NCBI GenBank assembly: GCA_023150805.1
Contig: JAKLKF010000030.1
Location: forward strand, 1 to 63,493
DNA from: Myxococcota bacterium
GTDB taxonomy: Bacteria > Myxococcota_A > UBA796 > UBA2385
Direction: 5' to 3'
DNA length: 63,493 nt
In this document: piece after piece, positions 41,363-50,173 of the stretch
Layout: each line of letters starts with the position of its first letter
Position numbering within the stretch: the stretch's first letter is position 1
Notes under the pieces: model-generated
What the model was told of the DNA's origin: nothing
Databases searched by the model: none
Seen by the model: the letters and a program-made list of their open reading frames with translations, nothing else
Program-made: the position numbers and the translations under genes

Positions 41363-44300
41363 GTGAAGAACCTCGCCCCGCTGCCCGAGCTCCCCGAGCG
41401 CTACCGCGCCCTCGCCCTGCTGGGGGAGGGCGCGACCGGCTCGGTCTACCGCGCGGACGACCGGGTGATCGGCGTGGACGTGGCGCTCAAGGTCGTGCGG
41501 CCCAACCTGGCCGTGCACGCACGCTTCCGGGCCCGCTTCGCCCGCGAGGTGGCCCTGTCGGCCCAGGTGCAGCACCCCCGGCTGGTCCCGGTGCACGACA
41601 CCGGGCGGCTGCCCGACGGCCGGCCCTTCGTCGCGCTGGCCTACGCCGACGCCGGCAGCCTGACGGCGCTGATGAAGCGCGAGACCGGGCTCGCCGACGG
41701 CCTGCGCATCATCGACCAGGTGCTGGACGCGCTGGCGGCGCTGCACGCCCGGGGGATCCTCCACCAGGATCTCAAGCCCGCCAACGTGCTGCTGCACACC
41801 TCGGGCCCCGGGCAGATCGACGCCTGGGTGGCCGACCTGGGCGTGGCCGCGGCCCTGTCCGAGCTGGCGATGAACAAGCGCTCCATCTCGGGCACCCCGA
41901 CCTGGATGGCGCCCGAGCAGCTCACGGGCACCCACCACGAGCTGGGACCCTGGACCGACCTGTACGCGGTGGGCCTGATCCTGCACGCCCTTCTGGCCGG
42001 TCCGCCCGGAAACGACCCGGCCGAGCGCAAGGCGGCCCTGGACCGCCGGCTGGAGCGCGCGCCCGAGCTTCCCGAGGACGCGCCCGCCCCGCTGGCCGAG
42101 GTGGTGCGCAACCTGCTCGATCCCGACCCGCGCCAGCGCTACGACCGGGCCGCCGACGTGCGCCGCGCCCTTCGCCAGGCCAGCCGCGAGCTGGCGGATC
42201 GGCCGCTGCAGGGGGACCTGGAGAGCACCGGGGACACCAGCGACACGGTCGGCCCCGGCAGCACCAGCTTCGACCACAGCATCCTGCCCGATGCCCAGGA
42301 GGCGATGGTCGTGCCCCGGCGCGCGACGCCGGTCGGCAGCGGCGCGCCACGCTGGAACCAGGTGGCCCCCGACCGCATGCCGCTGCGCCCGCCAGCGCCC
42401 CGGGGCCTGGGTGCCTCCTCCCGCACCAGCCTGGGCCTGTTCGCGCTGCGCGACCCCCCCATGGTCGCCCGCGAGCCGCTGCGGCGCCTGCTCTGGCAGA
42501 AGGCGCGGGAGACGATCCAGTCGGGCCGGCCCCAGGTCGTCCTGGTGATCGGCGCCGCCGGCTCGGGCAAGAGCCGGGTGGTGGAGAGCGTCGTCGACGG
42601 CCTGGAGGAGGGGGGCTTCCTGGAGGCGATCAGCCTGCGCTACCACAGCCCGCCGGGCGTCGACGACGGCTACCGCGGCGCGGTGCGGGAGATCCTGGCC
42701 CCCTGGAACGACACCCGCCCGCGCATGGAGGCGCGGCTGCAGCGGTGGCTGGCCCGCGACCAGCAGGCGGCCCCCTCCGTCGTCGCCAACGAGGCCCGGG
42801 TGCTGGCCCGCTGGTGCGGCTACCTGCAGCCCGGCGAGGAGCCGGTCAACGCCGCGGTCGGCCTGGCCTTCCTGTACCGCCACCTCGACGCCCGGTCCTG
42901 GCGCGGCGGCGCCTGCCTGGTGCTGGAGGACGCCCACAACTCCCAGGCCGAGGGCGACGGCCTGTCCATCTGCGACGCCATCCTCTCCGAGAGCGTCGGG
43001 CGCCGGCCCGTGGTCGTCTTCGCCAGCGTCAGCAGCGAGGCGATCGAGCGCGACCCCGCCCTGGCCAACCGGGTCAAGTCGCTCATCGCCCGCGGCGCCC
43101 TGCAGGTCACCTGCTCCCGCCTGACGACCTCGCAGATGGAGCAGCTCCTGATCATGTCGCTGAACCTGGCCCCGTCCCTGGCGGCCGAGGTGGCGCCGGC
43201 CTGCGACGGCAGCCCCTCCTTCGCGATGCTCCTGCTGCGCGACTGGGCGGGCCGCGGCCTGCTGACCCGCAACAGCGACATGCACTTCACCCTGCGCGAC
43301 GACCTGCGCGCCGAGCACGTGCTCGCGCCCGACCTGGCCACGCTGTGCGAGCGGCGCATGGCCGGCGCCCTGGCCCGCTGCGAGGATCCCGACGGCGCCG
43401 CCGCCGCCCTGGCCGCGACGGCCCTGGCCGGCCAGGTCCCGCCGGTCAGCCTGATCCAGGCGGTGGCGCCCGAGGGGCTGGACGCGCTCCTGGCCACCGG
43501 GCTGCTGGGGCAGCGCGGCTGGCGCCTGGTCTTCGAGCACCCCACCCTGCGAGAGCTGGCGTTGGAGGTCGCGCAGCGCCGGGCGGACGTGCAGGTGCTC
43601 CAGCGCAAGCTGGCCGACGCCTGGGAGGCGCTGGGCACCCGCACCGGGGTCGAGGTCAACCTGCCCCTGGGCGAGCACCGGCTGGCGGCGGCGATGCCCT
43701 CGGCGGCGACGGGGCCGCTGGTGCAGGCGGCGCGCGGCAGCCTGATCGAGGGGCGCTTCACCCTGGCCCTGGAGAGCGCCCGCCTGGCCGTCCAGGCGGC
43801 CGACCAGGTCGGCGCCCTGCCCGGGCGGGTGCTCGCGCGGCGGCAGGTGGCCGAGGCCCTGCTGGAGCTGGATCGCGCCGCCGAGGCGGGCCGCATCCTG
43901 GCAGAGACCTGGAAGCTCGGCCACATCGACCGCAACACCACCGCCCACCTGCGGGTGCTCGAGGCGCGGGTCGCCATCGAGGCGGGCGAGCTGGTCAAGG
44001 CGCGGCGCCTGCTGGACAACGCGATGATGACCTTCGAGGCCACGCGCGACCGGGTGGGCCAGGTCGAGGGCGCGCACTGCCTGGGCGTGCTGGCGCGGCT
44101 GGAGGGGCGCCCCGACGAGGCCGCCGACCAGTACGCCCGCATGCTCCGCACCAACCGAAGCGACCAGCGGCGCGAGGCCATCGCGCTCTTCGGCCTGGTC
44201 GAGAGCAGCATCGCCGCCGGGCGCACCCGCGGCGTGGACCGCACCGTCGAGCGCCTGCGCCAGGTGGCGCGCGAGAGCGGCGACACGCGCAACATCGCCC

Positions 44301-45427
44301 AGGCCACCTTTGCCGGCGGCCTGCTGCACCTGCGGCGCCGCAACCTGCACGAGGCCGAGCGGCACTTCCTGACCGCCCGCGCCCTGGCGGCGACCCTGGG
44401 CGCGGACAACCTGCTGCTGGCCTGCCTGAGCAACCTGGCGGAGATCCACCGCTACCGCGGAGACGACGCCGCTGCCGAGGCTGTGCTGCGCACCGCCGCC
44501 CGCCTGGCCACTGAGCACGGCTGGCACCTGCACGCCGCCTCCAGCCGGGTGCAGCTCGGCCTGCTGGCGCTGATCCGGGGCGCCGATCGCCTGGCCCACA
44601 TCGAGATCGCCCGCGCGGAGCGCCAGCTCGAGGCGCACCCCCGCCACCAGGGCTGGCTGCCGATCTCGGTGGTGCGCGCCCTGTGGTCGGCCGAGGACGA
44701 CGACCGCGAGGCCTGCCAGCGCTGGTGGGAGCAGGCGCGTCGCCTGGGCCTGGGGCGCCAGCCGGCGCCCGACCTGTGGATCCCGCTGGAGCGCCTGGCC
44801 GCGGTGGCGGCGCGCCGGGGCTGGTCGGACCTGGCCCAGGCCGTCCTCGCCGTCACCCGGGGGCGCGGCGCCCAGGTGGAGGCCGAGCTGGATCCCGACG
44901 TCGAGGTCGAGGTGGAGGACGTGGACGAGGAGGAGTCGGCTTCGGGCGAGCTGCCTCCGGTGGCTCCTCCTGCGGGACCACCCCCGGGGCGGCCGGCGGT
45001 CGCGCGCCCGCGCGCTGCGCACCGGGAGCGCCTGGTCGGGCCCGACCTGCCCCTGGTGCACGACGAGGAGCCCAGCCTGATCGAGGCCATGGAGGCCGGC
45101 CCGGAGCTGGAGGAGCGCGTCCTGCCCGAGCTGGGCGCCGACGCCATCGAGGTGCTGGACGAGGACGAGTCGGGTCCCATCGAGGCGGCCGAGGCGGACA
45201 GCGAGGCCCTTCGCACGGTCGCGCCCGCCCCGGACGAGGGGCCGGACGAGGAGGAGGAGCCACTGGCCGACGAGGAGACCCCGGACGCCGCGGAGGTGAC
45301 CGTGCTGGCGCTGACGCCGGTCGGCCAGGGCGAGCCCGCGCGCCGGCGGCCCATCTCCGAGGTGCCAGCCGAGGAGCTGCCCACCGTCATGCGCCGCCAG
45401 CCGCCGACCCCTCCCCGTCGGCGCTGA
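41363..45427 (+). CDS. Giant Ser/Thr protein kinase with NTPase and TPR regions
   Basis: A 1354-residue cytoplasmic signalling protein. The N-terminal Hanks-type kinase (about 10-275) has the Gly loop GEGATGSVY, Lys43, catalytic HQDLKPAN (Asp136) and DLG in place of DFG (Asp158), so it should be active. An AAA/STAND-type NTPase follows, with Walker A GAAGSGKS (397-404). A long helical TPR-like array covers about 780-1180. A low-complexity acidic Pro/Glu tail ends the protein. The layout resembles myxobacterial kinase/ATPase/TPR proteins related to PknK. The GTG start lies 60 bases after cyaY with a weak ribosome-binding site. The signal and targets are unknown. Confidence 0.92.
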   Translation: MKNLAPLPELPERYRALALLGEGATGSVYRADDRVIGVDVALKVVRPNLAVHARFRARFAREVALSAQVQHPRLVPVHDTGRLPDGRPFVALAYADAGSLTALMKRETGLADGLRIIDQVLDALAALHARGILHQDLKPANVLLHTSGPGQIDAWVADLGVAAALSELAMNKRSISGTPTWMAPEQLTGTHHELGPWTDLYAVGLILHALLAGPPGNDPAERKAALDRRLERAPELPEDAPAPLAEVVRNLLDPDPRQRYDRAADVRRALRQASRELADRPLQGDLESTGDTSDTVGPGSTSFDHSILPDAQEAMVVPRRATPVGSGAPRWNQVAPDRMPLRPPAPRGLGASSRTSLGLFALRDPPMVAREPLRRLLWQKARETIQSGRPQVVLVIGAAGSGKSRVVESVVDGLEEGGFLEAISLRYHSPPGVDDGYRGAVREILAPWNDTRPRMEARLQRWLARDQQAAPSVVANEARVLARWCGYLQPGEEPVNAAVGLAFLYRHLDARSWRGGACLVLEDAHNSQAEGDGLSICDAILSESVGRRPVVVFASVSSEAIERDPALANRVKSLIARGALQVTCSRLTTSQMEQLLIMSLNLAPSLAAEVAPACDGSPSFAMLLLRDWAGRGLLTRNSDMHFTLRDDLRAEHVLAPDLATLCERRMAGALARCEDPDGAAAALAATALAGQVPPVSLIQAVAPEGLDALLATGLLGQRGWRLVFEHPTLRELALEVAQRRADVQVLQRKLADAWEALGTRTGVEVNLPLGEHRLAAAMPSAATGPLVQAARGSLIEGRFTLALESARLAVQAADQVGALPGRVLARRQVAEALLELDRAAEAGRILAETWKLGHIDRNTTAHLRVLEARVAIEAGELVKARRLLDNAMMTFEATRDRVGQVEGAHCLGVLARLEGRPDEAADQYARMLRTNRSDQRREAIALFGLVESSIAAGRTRGVDRTVERLRQVARESGDTRNIAQATFAGGLLHLRRRNLHEAERHFLTARALAATLGADNLLLACLSNLAEIHRYRGDDAAAEAVLRTAARLATEHGWHLHAASSRVQLGLLALIRGADRLAHIEIARAERQLEAHPRHQGWLPISVVRALWSAEDDDREACQRWWEQARRLGLGRQPAPDLWIPLERLAAVAARRGWSDLAQAVLAVTRGRGAQVEAELDPDVEVEVEDVDEEESASGELPPVAPPAGPPPGRPAVARPRAAHRERLVGPDLPLVHDEEPSLIEAMEAGPELEERVLPELGADAIEVLDEDESGPIEAAEADSEALRTVAPAPDEGPDEEEEPLADEETPDAAEVTVLALTPVGQGEPARRRPISEVPAEELPTVMRRQPPTPPRRR

Positions 45428-45442
45428 CGGACGGGCAGCGGA

Positions 45443-45943
45443 TCAGGCCGGGATCACGCCGCTGGCGATCGCCTTGGCCGCCGCCGCCGCCCGCGTGCGC
45501 ACGCCCAGCTTGGCCAGGATGTGCTCCATGTGCGTGCGCACCGTCGAGGCCGACAGGTCCAGGGCGCGCGCGATCTGTGGGTTGGTGCGGCCGCGGGCGA
45601 CCAGCGCGAGCACCTCGCGCTCGCGCGGGGTGAGCGCCTCGTCCAGGCGCGTGTCGGTCGACAAGGGCACCAGCGTGATGACCCGCATCTCGCCCGCGGC
45701 GCTGCAGACCAGCCGGTAGCTCTGGCCCTTGACCTGCACGGCGCCGTGGTCGCGCTGGCCGACGTCCTTGAGCGCGTGCGCGCAGGTGGTGGTGCAGATC
45801 CGCGCCCCGTCCCCGGTCGCCGCCTCCACGACGCGTCGACAGCGCACCCCCGCCTTGGCGCCGAGCTCGCGCAGGGCGGCGTCGGTGGCGTTGATGATCT
45901 CGCCGTTCTCGTCGGTGATGAGGTGCAGGATCTCGGCGCTCAC
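45443..45943 (-). CDS. PAS-LuxR type transcriptional regulator
   Basis: A 166-residue regulator. Residues 1 to about 95 form a small PAS-like domain with the cysteines GVRCRR (35), ICTTTC (50 and 54) and LVC (80), a C-x14-C-x3-C arrangement that could bind metal or sense redox. Residues about 104-166 are a LuxR helix-turn-helix (LTPREREVLALVARGRTNPQIARAL...VRTHMEHILAKLGV). The GTG at 45943 is chosen because GGAGG lies eight bases upstream; the TTG six bases earlier would be too close. It follows the radical SAM gene by 76 bases on the same strand and may control that operon. Confidence 0.9.
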   Translation of the reverse strand: MSAEILHLITDENGEIINATDAALRELGAKAGVRCRRVVEAATGDGARICTTTCAHALKDVGQRDHGAVQVKGQSYRLVCSAAGEMRVITLVPLSTDTRLDEALTPREREVLALVARGRTNPQIARALDLSASTVRTHMEHILAKLGVRTRAAAAAKAIASGVIPA

Positions 45944-46019
45944 AGGCAAGACCTCCTGACCGCCGACGTTAGCGCACGTCGGCGTCGGTTGATGGTCCGA
46001 CTGCGGCGTCCTGCCGCGC

Positions 46020-47312
46020 TCAGAACTGGATCGTCCGCTCCACCTCGCTCATCTGCCAGACATCGGGACGGGCCTGGTAGAACTCCTTCCACAGCCGCAG
46101 GTAGCCCTCGTGCAGCTCCTCCACGCTCATCCGGGCCGGGCGGAAGACGACGTTGGCGTCGTTGTAGCGCTCCCAGCGTCGCGTCAGGATGCGGTCCTCG
46201 GCCATCAGGCGGTGCCAGGAGGGGGTGTTCGGGTAGGGCGTGAAGATGGCGAACTCGGCCTTGCGCAGGGCGGCCCTGTCCGAGAACTCCAGCATCCGGT
46301 CCACCGTGCCCGCGTCGTCGTCGTCGTTGCCCAACATGAAGCTGGTGTAGGGCTCGATGCCGTGGTCCTGGGCCTTCCGGACGGCCTCGAAGGCGCGGCC
46401 CAGGGCCTTGTCGTCCTGGCCGGTGAAGGCCCGGGTGGTGATCGGGTCGAAGCCACCCACCAGGTAGAACATGTCCACGCCCGCCGCCTTGGCCCGCGAC
46501 AGCCAGCGGTCGCCAGCGGCCAGGATCATCGGCATCGAGATGCCGACGTAGCTGATGGTCATGGTGCGGCCGCGCTCGGCGATCTGGTCGAAGAGCTGGC
46601 CCATCCTGCGCCCGGCCGCGGTGGTCGTGAACCAGCCGGTGTCCTCGGTCAGGTTGGCCCGCTTGCCGTGGGCCTCCATCAGGTCGAGCTGGGCCTGGAT
46701 GTGCTGCATCGGGAAGGCGCGCAGCTTGTTGCCCATGGTGCCCGGCAGGGCGCAGGCCACGCAGGTCATGGGGCAGCCGCGGCTGACCTGCAGGGGGTAG
46801 TCGTCGGGGTGGAAGTCGGGCCCCTCGGCCGAGAAGTACAGGTCGGTCCGCGGCGGAGGCAGGCTGTCCAGGTCGCAGATCACCGGCCCGTAGACCGGCT
46901 GCAGGCGCTTGTGGACCGCGTCGTCGAGCACCTGGGCCCACACGGCCTCGCCCTCGCCCAGGACCACGGCGTCCACGTGCGGCACGACCTCGGCCGGCAT
47001 CATGGTCGGGAAGATGCCGCCGGCCACCACCGGCTTGCCCTGGGCGCGGAACCAGTCGGCCAGCTCCAGCGCCCGCGTGGCGGCGGGCGTGAAGAAGGAC
47101 AGGGCGACCACGTCGGCGTCGGTGGGCCGGGCGGCGTCCAGGACGCGGTCGTCGCGGAACTCGATCTCCCAGCCGGGCGGGGTCATCGCGGCGACCGACG
47201 CGATGCCCAGGCTGGGCGAGCCCAGGTACTCCTTCATCGGCACGAAGGCGCGCAGCTCGGGGTTGCTGTCGGCGTGGCGCTGGAAGCGCGGGTAGACGAA
47301 CAGGACCTTCAT
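46020..47312 (-). CDS. B12-binding-domain radical SAM enzyme
   Basis: A 430-residue radical SAM protein. Residues 1 to about 140 form a cobalamin-binding-type Rossmann domain (MKVLFVYPRF, VVALSFFTPAATRALELADWFR, KPVVAGGIFPTMMPAEV, VVLGEGEAVW). The radical SAM core has SRGCPMTCVACALPG (Cys180, 184, 187, CxxxCxxC) for the [4Fe-4S] cluster, followed by MFYLVGGFDPITTRAF and FMLGNDDDDAGTVDRM. It could methylate or rearrange an unactivated carbon of a lipid or natural product. Its ATG overlaps the stop of the acyl-CoA dehydrogenase gene. The Cys spacing in this type of enzyme is normal. Confidence 0.92.
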   Translation of the reverse strand: MKVLFVYPRFQRHADSNPELRAFVPMKEYLGSPSLGIASVAAMTPPGWEIEFRDDRVLDAARPTDADVVALSFFTPAATRALELADWFRAQGKPVVAGGIFPTMMPAEVVPHVDAVVLGEGEAVWAQVLDDAVHKRLQPVYGPVICDLDSLPPPRTDLYFSAEGPDFHPDDYPLQVSRGCPMTCVACALPGTMGNKLRAFPMQHIQAQLDLMEAHGKRANLTEDTGWFTTTAAGRRMGQLFDQIAERGRTMTISYVGISMPMILAAGDRWLSRAKAAGVDMFYLVGGFDPITTRAFTGQDDKALGRAFEAVRKAQDHGIEPYTSFMLGNDDDDAGTVDRMLEFSDRAALRKAEFAIFTPYPNTPSWHRLMAEDRILTRRWERYNDANVVFRPARMSVEELHEGYLRLWKEFYQARPDVWQMSEVERTIQF

Positions 47313-48916
47313 CCGATCACCTCGGCCGCCGCGCGGGCGGCGGGGGGAGTGGGGCGCCGCACCTGGCGGCGCAGGCCGTCCGCCAGCGCCTGGTGCAGGG
47401 AGAGGGAGCGCAGGCGGGACATGGACAGCCAGCGCGCGGCCAGGGCCTCGGCGGCGCCGGTGCCGGCGTGGGCCGCCCGCAGCACGGCGGCGTCGTTGGC
47501 GTGCCGCAGCACGCCCAGGCTGCCCAGCCCGTGCAGCAGCAGGTGGGCACCGCCCAGGCGGGCGCCCAGCGTGGTGCGCAGGTCCAGCGCCGCGCGCTCC
47601 ACCAGGGCGGAGAAGTCGTCGGCGTCCCGGGCCAGCTCGCCCAGGCTGCCCTGCTCGTATAGCACCGCTAGTCTCTCGCGCGGGGAGTCCGCCTCTAGCG
47701 GCGCTAGCTGCTCGACGAGGGGCTGTCGCGGCGCCCCTCCGCCGGCCAGCAGCAGGCCCAGGTGGATGCGCAGCACGTCGTTGGCGCCCTCGAAGATGCG
47801 GGTGATCCGCGCGTCGCGCAGCAGCAGCGCGACCCCCGTCTCCTCGACGAAGCCGGCCCCTCCGTGGAGCTGCACCGCCAGGTCGGCCAGCTCCCAGGAG
47901 CCCTCGCTGGCGTGGATCTTCGCGGCCAGCGAGCGGGCCTCCAGCGCCTCCTCCTCGCAGCCGGCGTGCCGGACCAGCGCCTCCATCGCGAAGAGCAGCG
48001 CGTGGGCCTGCTCGAGCTGGTCGGCCACGACCGGCAGGGCCTGCAGCGGGCGCCCGAACTGGGTGCGCACCGCGCAGTGGCGCAGGGCCGCGTCGACGGC
48101 GGCGTGCCCGGTGCCGCAGCAGCCGGCGGCCATCGCCGTGCGGCCCCAGGCCAGGATGTGGGCCAGGTGCTCCCGGCCCTGGCCGGGCTGGCCGATGATG
48201 CGCTCGGGGCCGACCCGCACCTCGTCCAGGTTGACCGTCGTCGTCGACGAGCCGCGCAGGCCGAGCTTCTCCTCCTCGGCGCCCACCTGCACGCCCGGGT
48301 CGTCCTTGCGCAGCAGGAACAGGGTCTGCCCCCGCCGCGCGCCGCCCAGGCCCGGGCTGCTGGCGACGATGGTGAACAGGTCGGCCAGGCCGCCGTTGGT
48401 GACGTAGACCTTGGAGCCGTCCAGGCGCAGCTTCCCGTCGGGCTCCAGCGTGGCCTTGGTGCGGATCCCGCCCAGGTCGCTGCCGGCGTCGGGCTCGGTC
48501 GCCGCGAAGGCCGCCAGCGTCTCGCCGGTCGCCATCTGCGGCAGGGTGTCGGCCTGCAGGGCCGGGTCGGCGAAGCGCACCAGCCCGCGGCTGCCCAGGC
48601 CCAGGTGCAGGCCGACCGTGGTCGCCACGGAGCGGTCGTAGCGGGCCAGCCGGGCGACGGCGCTGCCGGTCGCCCACAGGCCGAAGCCGTAGCCGCCGTG
48701 CTCGACGGGCAGGGACAGGCCCATCATGCCCAGCTCGGCCAGCTCCCCGAGCGTCGCGAGCGGGACGCGGTGCTCGCGGTCGATGGCCCGGGCGTCCAGG
48801 CCGTGGCCCAGGCGGTCCAGGCTGTCGCACAGCGCGCCGACGACGTCGGCCTGGTCCGAGTCGGGGGCCAGGGCGTCCAGGGGCGGCAGCGGCGGCCGCA
48901 GGGCGGCGTCAGACAT
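47309..48916 (-). CDS. Acyl-CoA (acyl-ACP) dehydrogenase
   Basis: A 535-residue FAD flavoprotein. The N-terminal helical domain has GMMGLSLPVEHGGYGFG; the FAD/substrate part has FAATEPDAGSDLGGIRTKATL and GSKVYVTNGGLADLFTIVA; the C-terminal helices have RTQFGRPLQALPVVADQL, VQLHGGAGFVEETGV and RITRIFEGANDVLRI. About 130 extra C-terminal residues exceed the basic family. It lies directly behind an acyl carrier protein gene (eight-base overlap), so it probably desaturates an ACP-bound chain. The start codon overlaps the ACP stop region. Confidence 0.93.
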   Translation of the reverse strand: MSDAALRPPLPPLDALAPDSDQADVVGALCDSLDRLGHGLDARAIDREHRVPLATLGELAELGMMGLSLPVEHGGYGFGLWATGSAVARLARYDRSVATTVGLHLGLGSRGLVRFADPALQADTLPQMATGETLAAFAATEPDAGSDLGGIRTKATLEPDGKLRLDGSKVYVTNGGLADLFTIVASSPGLGGARRGQTLFLLRKDDPGVQVGAEEEKLGLRGSSTTTVNLDEVRVGPERIIGQPGQGREHLAHILAWGRTAMAAGCCGTGHAAVDAALRHCAVRTQFGRPLQALPVVADQLEQAHALLFAMEALVRHAGCEEEALEARSLAAKIHASEGSWELADLAVQLHGGAGFVEETGVALLLRDARITRIFEGANDVLRIHLGLLLAGGGAPRQPLVEQLAPLEADSPRERLAVLYEQGSLGELARDADDFSALVERAALDLRTTLGARLGGAHLLLHGLGSLGVLRHANDAAVLRAAHAGTGAAEALAARWLSMSRLRSLSLHQALADGLRRQVRRPTPPAARAAAEVIG

Positions 48917-49157
48917 CGGAGAGCCTCGCCTCGGCCAGCGTGAAGATGCCGACGACGTCCTCGATGGCGATGGCCTCCTCGAGCTCGATGTCCATGTCGA
49001 ACTCCTCGGCCAGCATGCTGACCAGCTCCATGCGGGTCACCGAGTCCATGCCCAGGTCCTCGCGCAGGCGGTCGGCGGGCTTGATGTCCTGGCGGGGGAT
49101 GGCGGTCAGCTCGGTGAGGATCCTGTAGATGCGGTCCTCGTGGGCGGCGGCGAGCAT
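48909..49157 (-). CDS. Acyl carrier protein
   Basis: An 82-residue stand-alone ACP with the phosphopantetheine site LREDLGMDSVTRMELVS (Ser39). The four-helix pattern and acidic helix II/III (EEFDMDIELEEAIAIEDV) are normal. It should carry the acyl chain loaded by the acyl-AMP ligase of the same operon to the dehydrogenase and reductase. A reading frame for the upstream reductase covers its first 52 bases, an unusually long overlap. Confidence 0.93.
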   Translation of the reverse strand: MLAAAHEDRIYRILTELTAIPRQDIKPADRLREDLGMDSVTRMELVSMLAEEFDMDIELEEAIAIEDVVGIFTLAEARLSDV

Positions 49158-50173
49158 GGGGCGGTCTCCGGGTGGGGCGGCACGATGCCCAGGCGGCGTG
49201 CCCAGGCGTCGAAGTCGTCGAGGGTGGTGGACAGGGGCGTCCAGGACAGGCCTAGCCGGGACTCGGCCAGGGCGCAGCAGAGGGGGAGGCCGTGGACGAC
49301 GAGGTCCACGATCTCGCGGGACAGGGAGGGGCGCTGTGCCGTGCCCTCGACGGCGGCCTCGGCGGCGTCGGCGAGCTGGATCGCGGTGGCGGCGTCGACG
49401 GGCGGGGCGGGGGGGGGCACGCGGTAGCGGGCGGCGGCCAGCGTCAGCAGGTCCTGCAGGCGGTGGTTGCCGCCGGCCAGCAGGACCCGGCGCGGCGGCG
49501 CGGACATGGTCGCCAGGGTGGCGACCGCGCGGCCCACGTCGCGGGCGTCCACGACCGGCACCCAGCCGTCGGGGTGGGGAGGGTCCATGCCGCGGGAGGT
49601 GGCGACCAGCAGGGCCGAGGTCCCGACCCGCAGGTCGCCGGGGCCCAGGCAGGCGGCGGGGCAGGCGACGGTGACCTCCAGGCGGTCCTCGTCGAGGAAG
49701 GCGCGCTCCATGTGCCACTTGAGCGCGTGGTAGGCGCCGAACGCCGGCGGCTCCGGCCAGGTGTGGCGCTCGTCGGAGGGGCCGCCACCGGGGGCGGGCG
49801 CGACCGTCGAGGTGGTCGAGACGTAGACCAGGCGCCGCACGCCGGCGGCCGCGGCGGCGTCGAGGACCGCCCGGCTCTGGCGCAGGCCCAGCGCCAGGGC
49901 GGCCTGGGGATCGCGGCTGGTCTTGGGGTAGTGCCCGGCGGCGTGGACGACCACCGAGCAGCCGGACATCGCCTCGACCAGCCCGCCGGGCTCGTCCAGG
50001 TCGGCGGGCACCAGCCGCGCCTTGCGGCTGCGCAGGCCGAGCACGTTGCTGCGCCGGCGCCGGCCGCACCGCGGGTCGATCCCCCGGTCGCGCAGGGCGT
50101 CCAGCGTGTGCAGGCCCAGGAAGCCGCCCGCGCCCAGCAGCAGCACCTCGACGGCTGGGGCTTCACCCGCCAT
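49106..50173 (-). CDS. NAD-dependent epimerase/reductase (extended SDR)
   Basis: A 355-residue extended short-chain dehydrogenase: Rossmann GAGGFLG (14-20), SVVVHAAGHYP, YVSTTSTVAP and the catalytic AYHALKWHME (Tyr-x3-Lys). It resembles dihydroflavonol-reductase and 3-beta-hydroxysteroid-dehydrogenase types. It should reduce or oxidise an acyl or isoprenoid-derived intermediate. Its last 17 codons (HPETAPCSPPPTRTASTGSSPS) overlap the ACP gene and look like accidental extension past a lost stop. The start overlaps the ligase gene end by 11 bases. Confidence 0.88.
   Translation of the reverse strand: MAGEAPAVEVLLLGAGGFLGLHTLDALRDRGIDPRCGRRRRSNVLGLRSRKARLVPADLDEPGGLVEAMSGCSVVVHAAGHYPKTSRDPQAALALGLRQSRAVLDAAAAAGVRRLVYVSTTSTVAPAPGGGPSDERHTWPEPPAFGAYHALKWHMERAFLDEDRLEVTVACPAACLGPGDLRVGTSALLVATSRGMDPPHPDGWVPVVDARDVGRAVATLATMSAPPRRVLLAGGNHRLQDLLTLAAARYRVPPPAPPVDAATAIQLADAAEAAVEGTAQRPSLSREIVDLVVHGLPLCCALAESRLGLSWTPLSTTLDDFDAWARRLGIVPPHPETAPCSPPPTRTASTGSSPS

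Noticed and set aside
40670..45061. A 1463-codon minus-strand open frame opposite the giant kinase
   Set aside because: Shadow of the kinase gene; no motif and skewed Ala/Arg/Gly composition.
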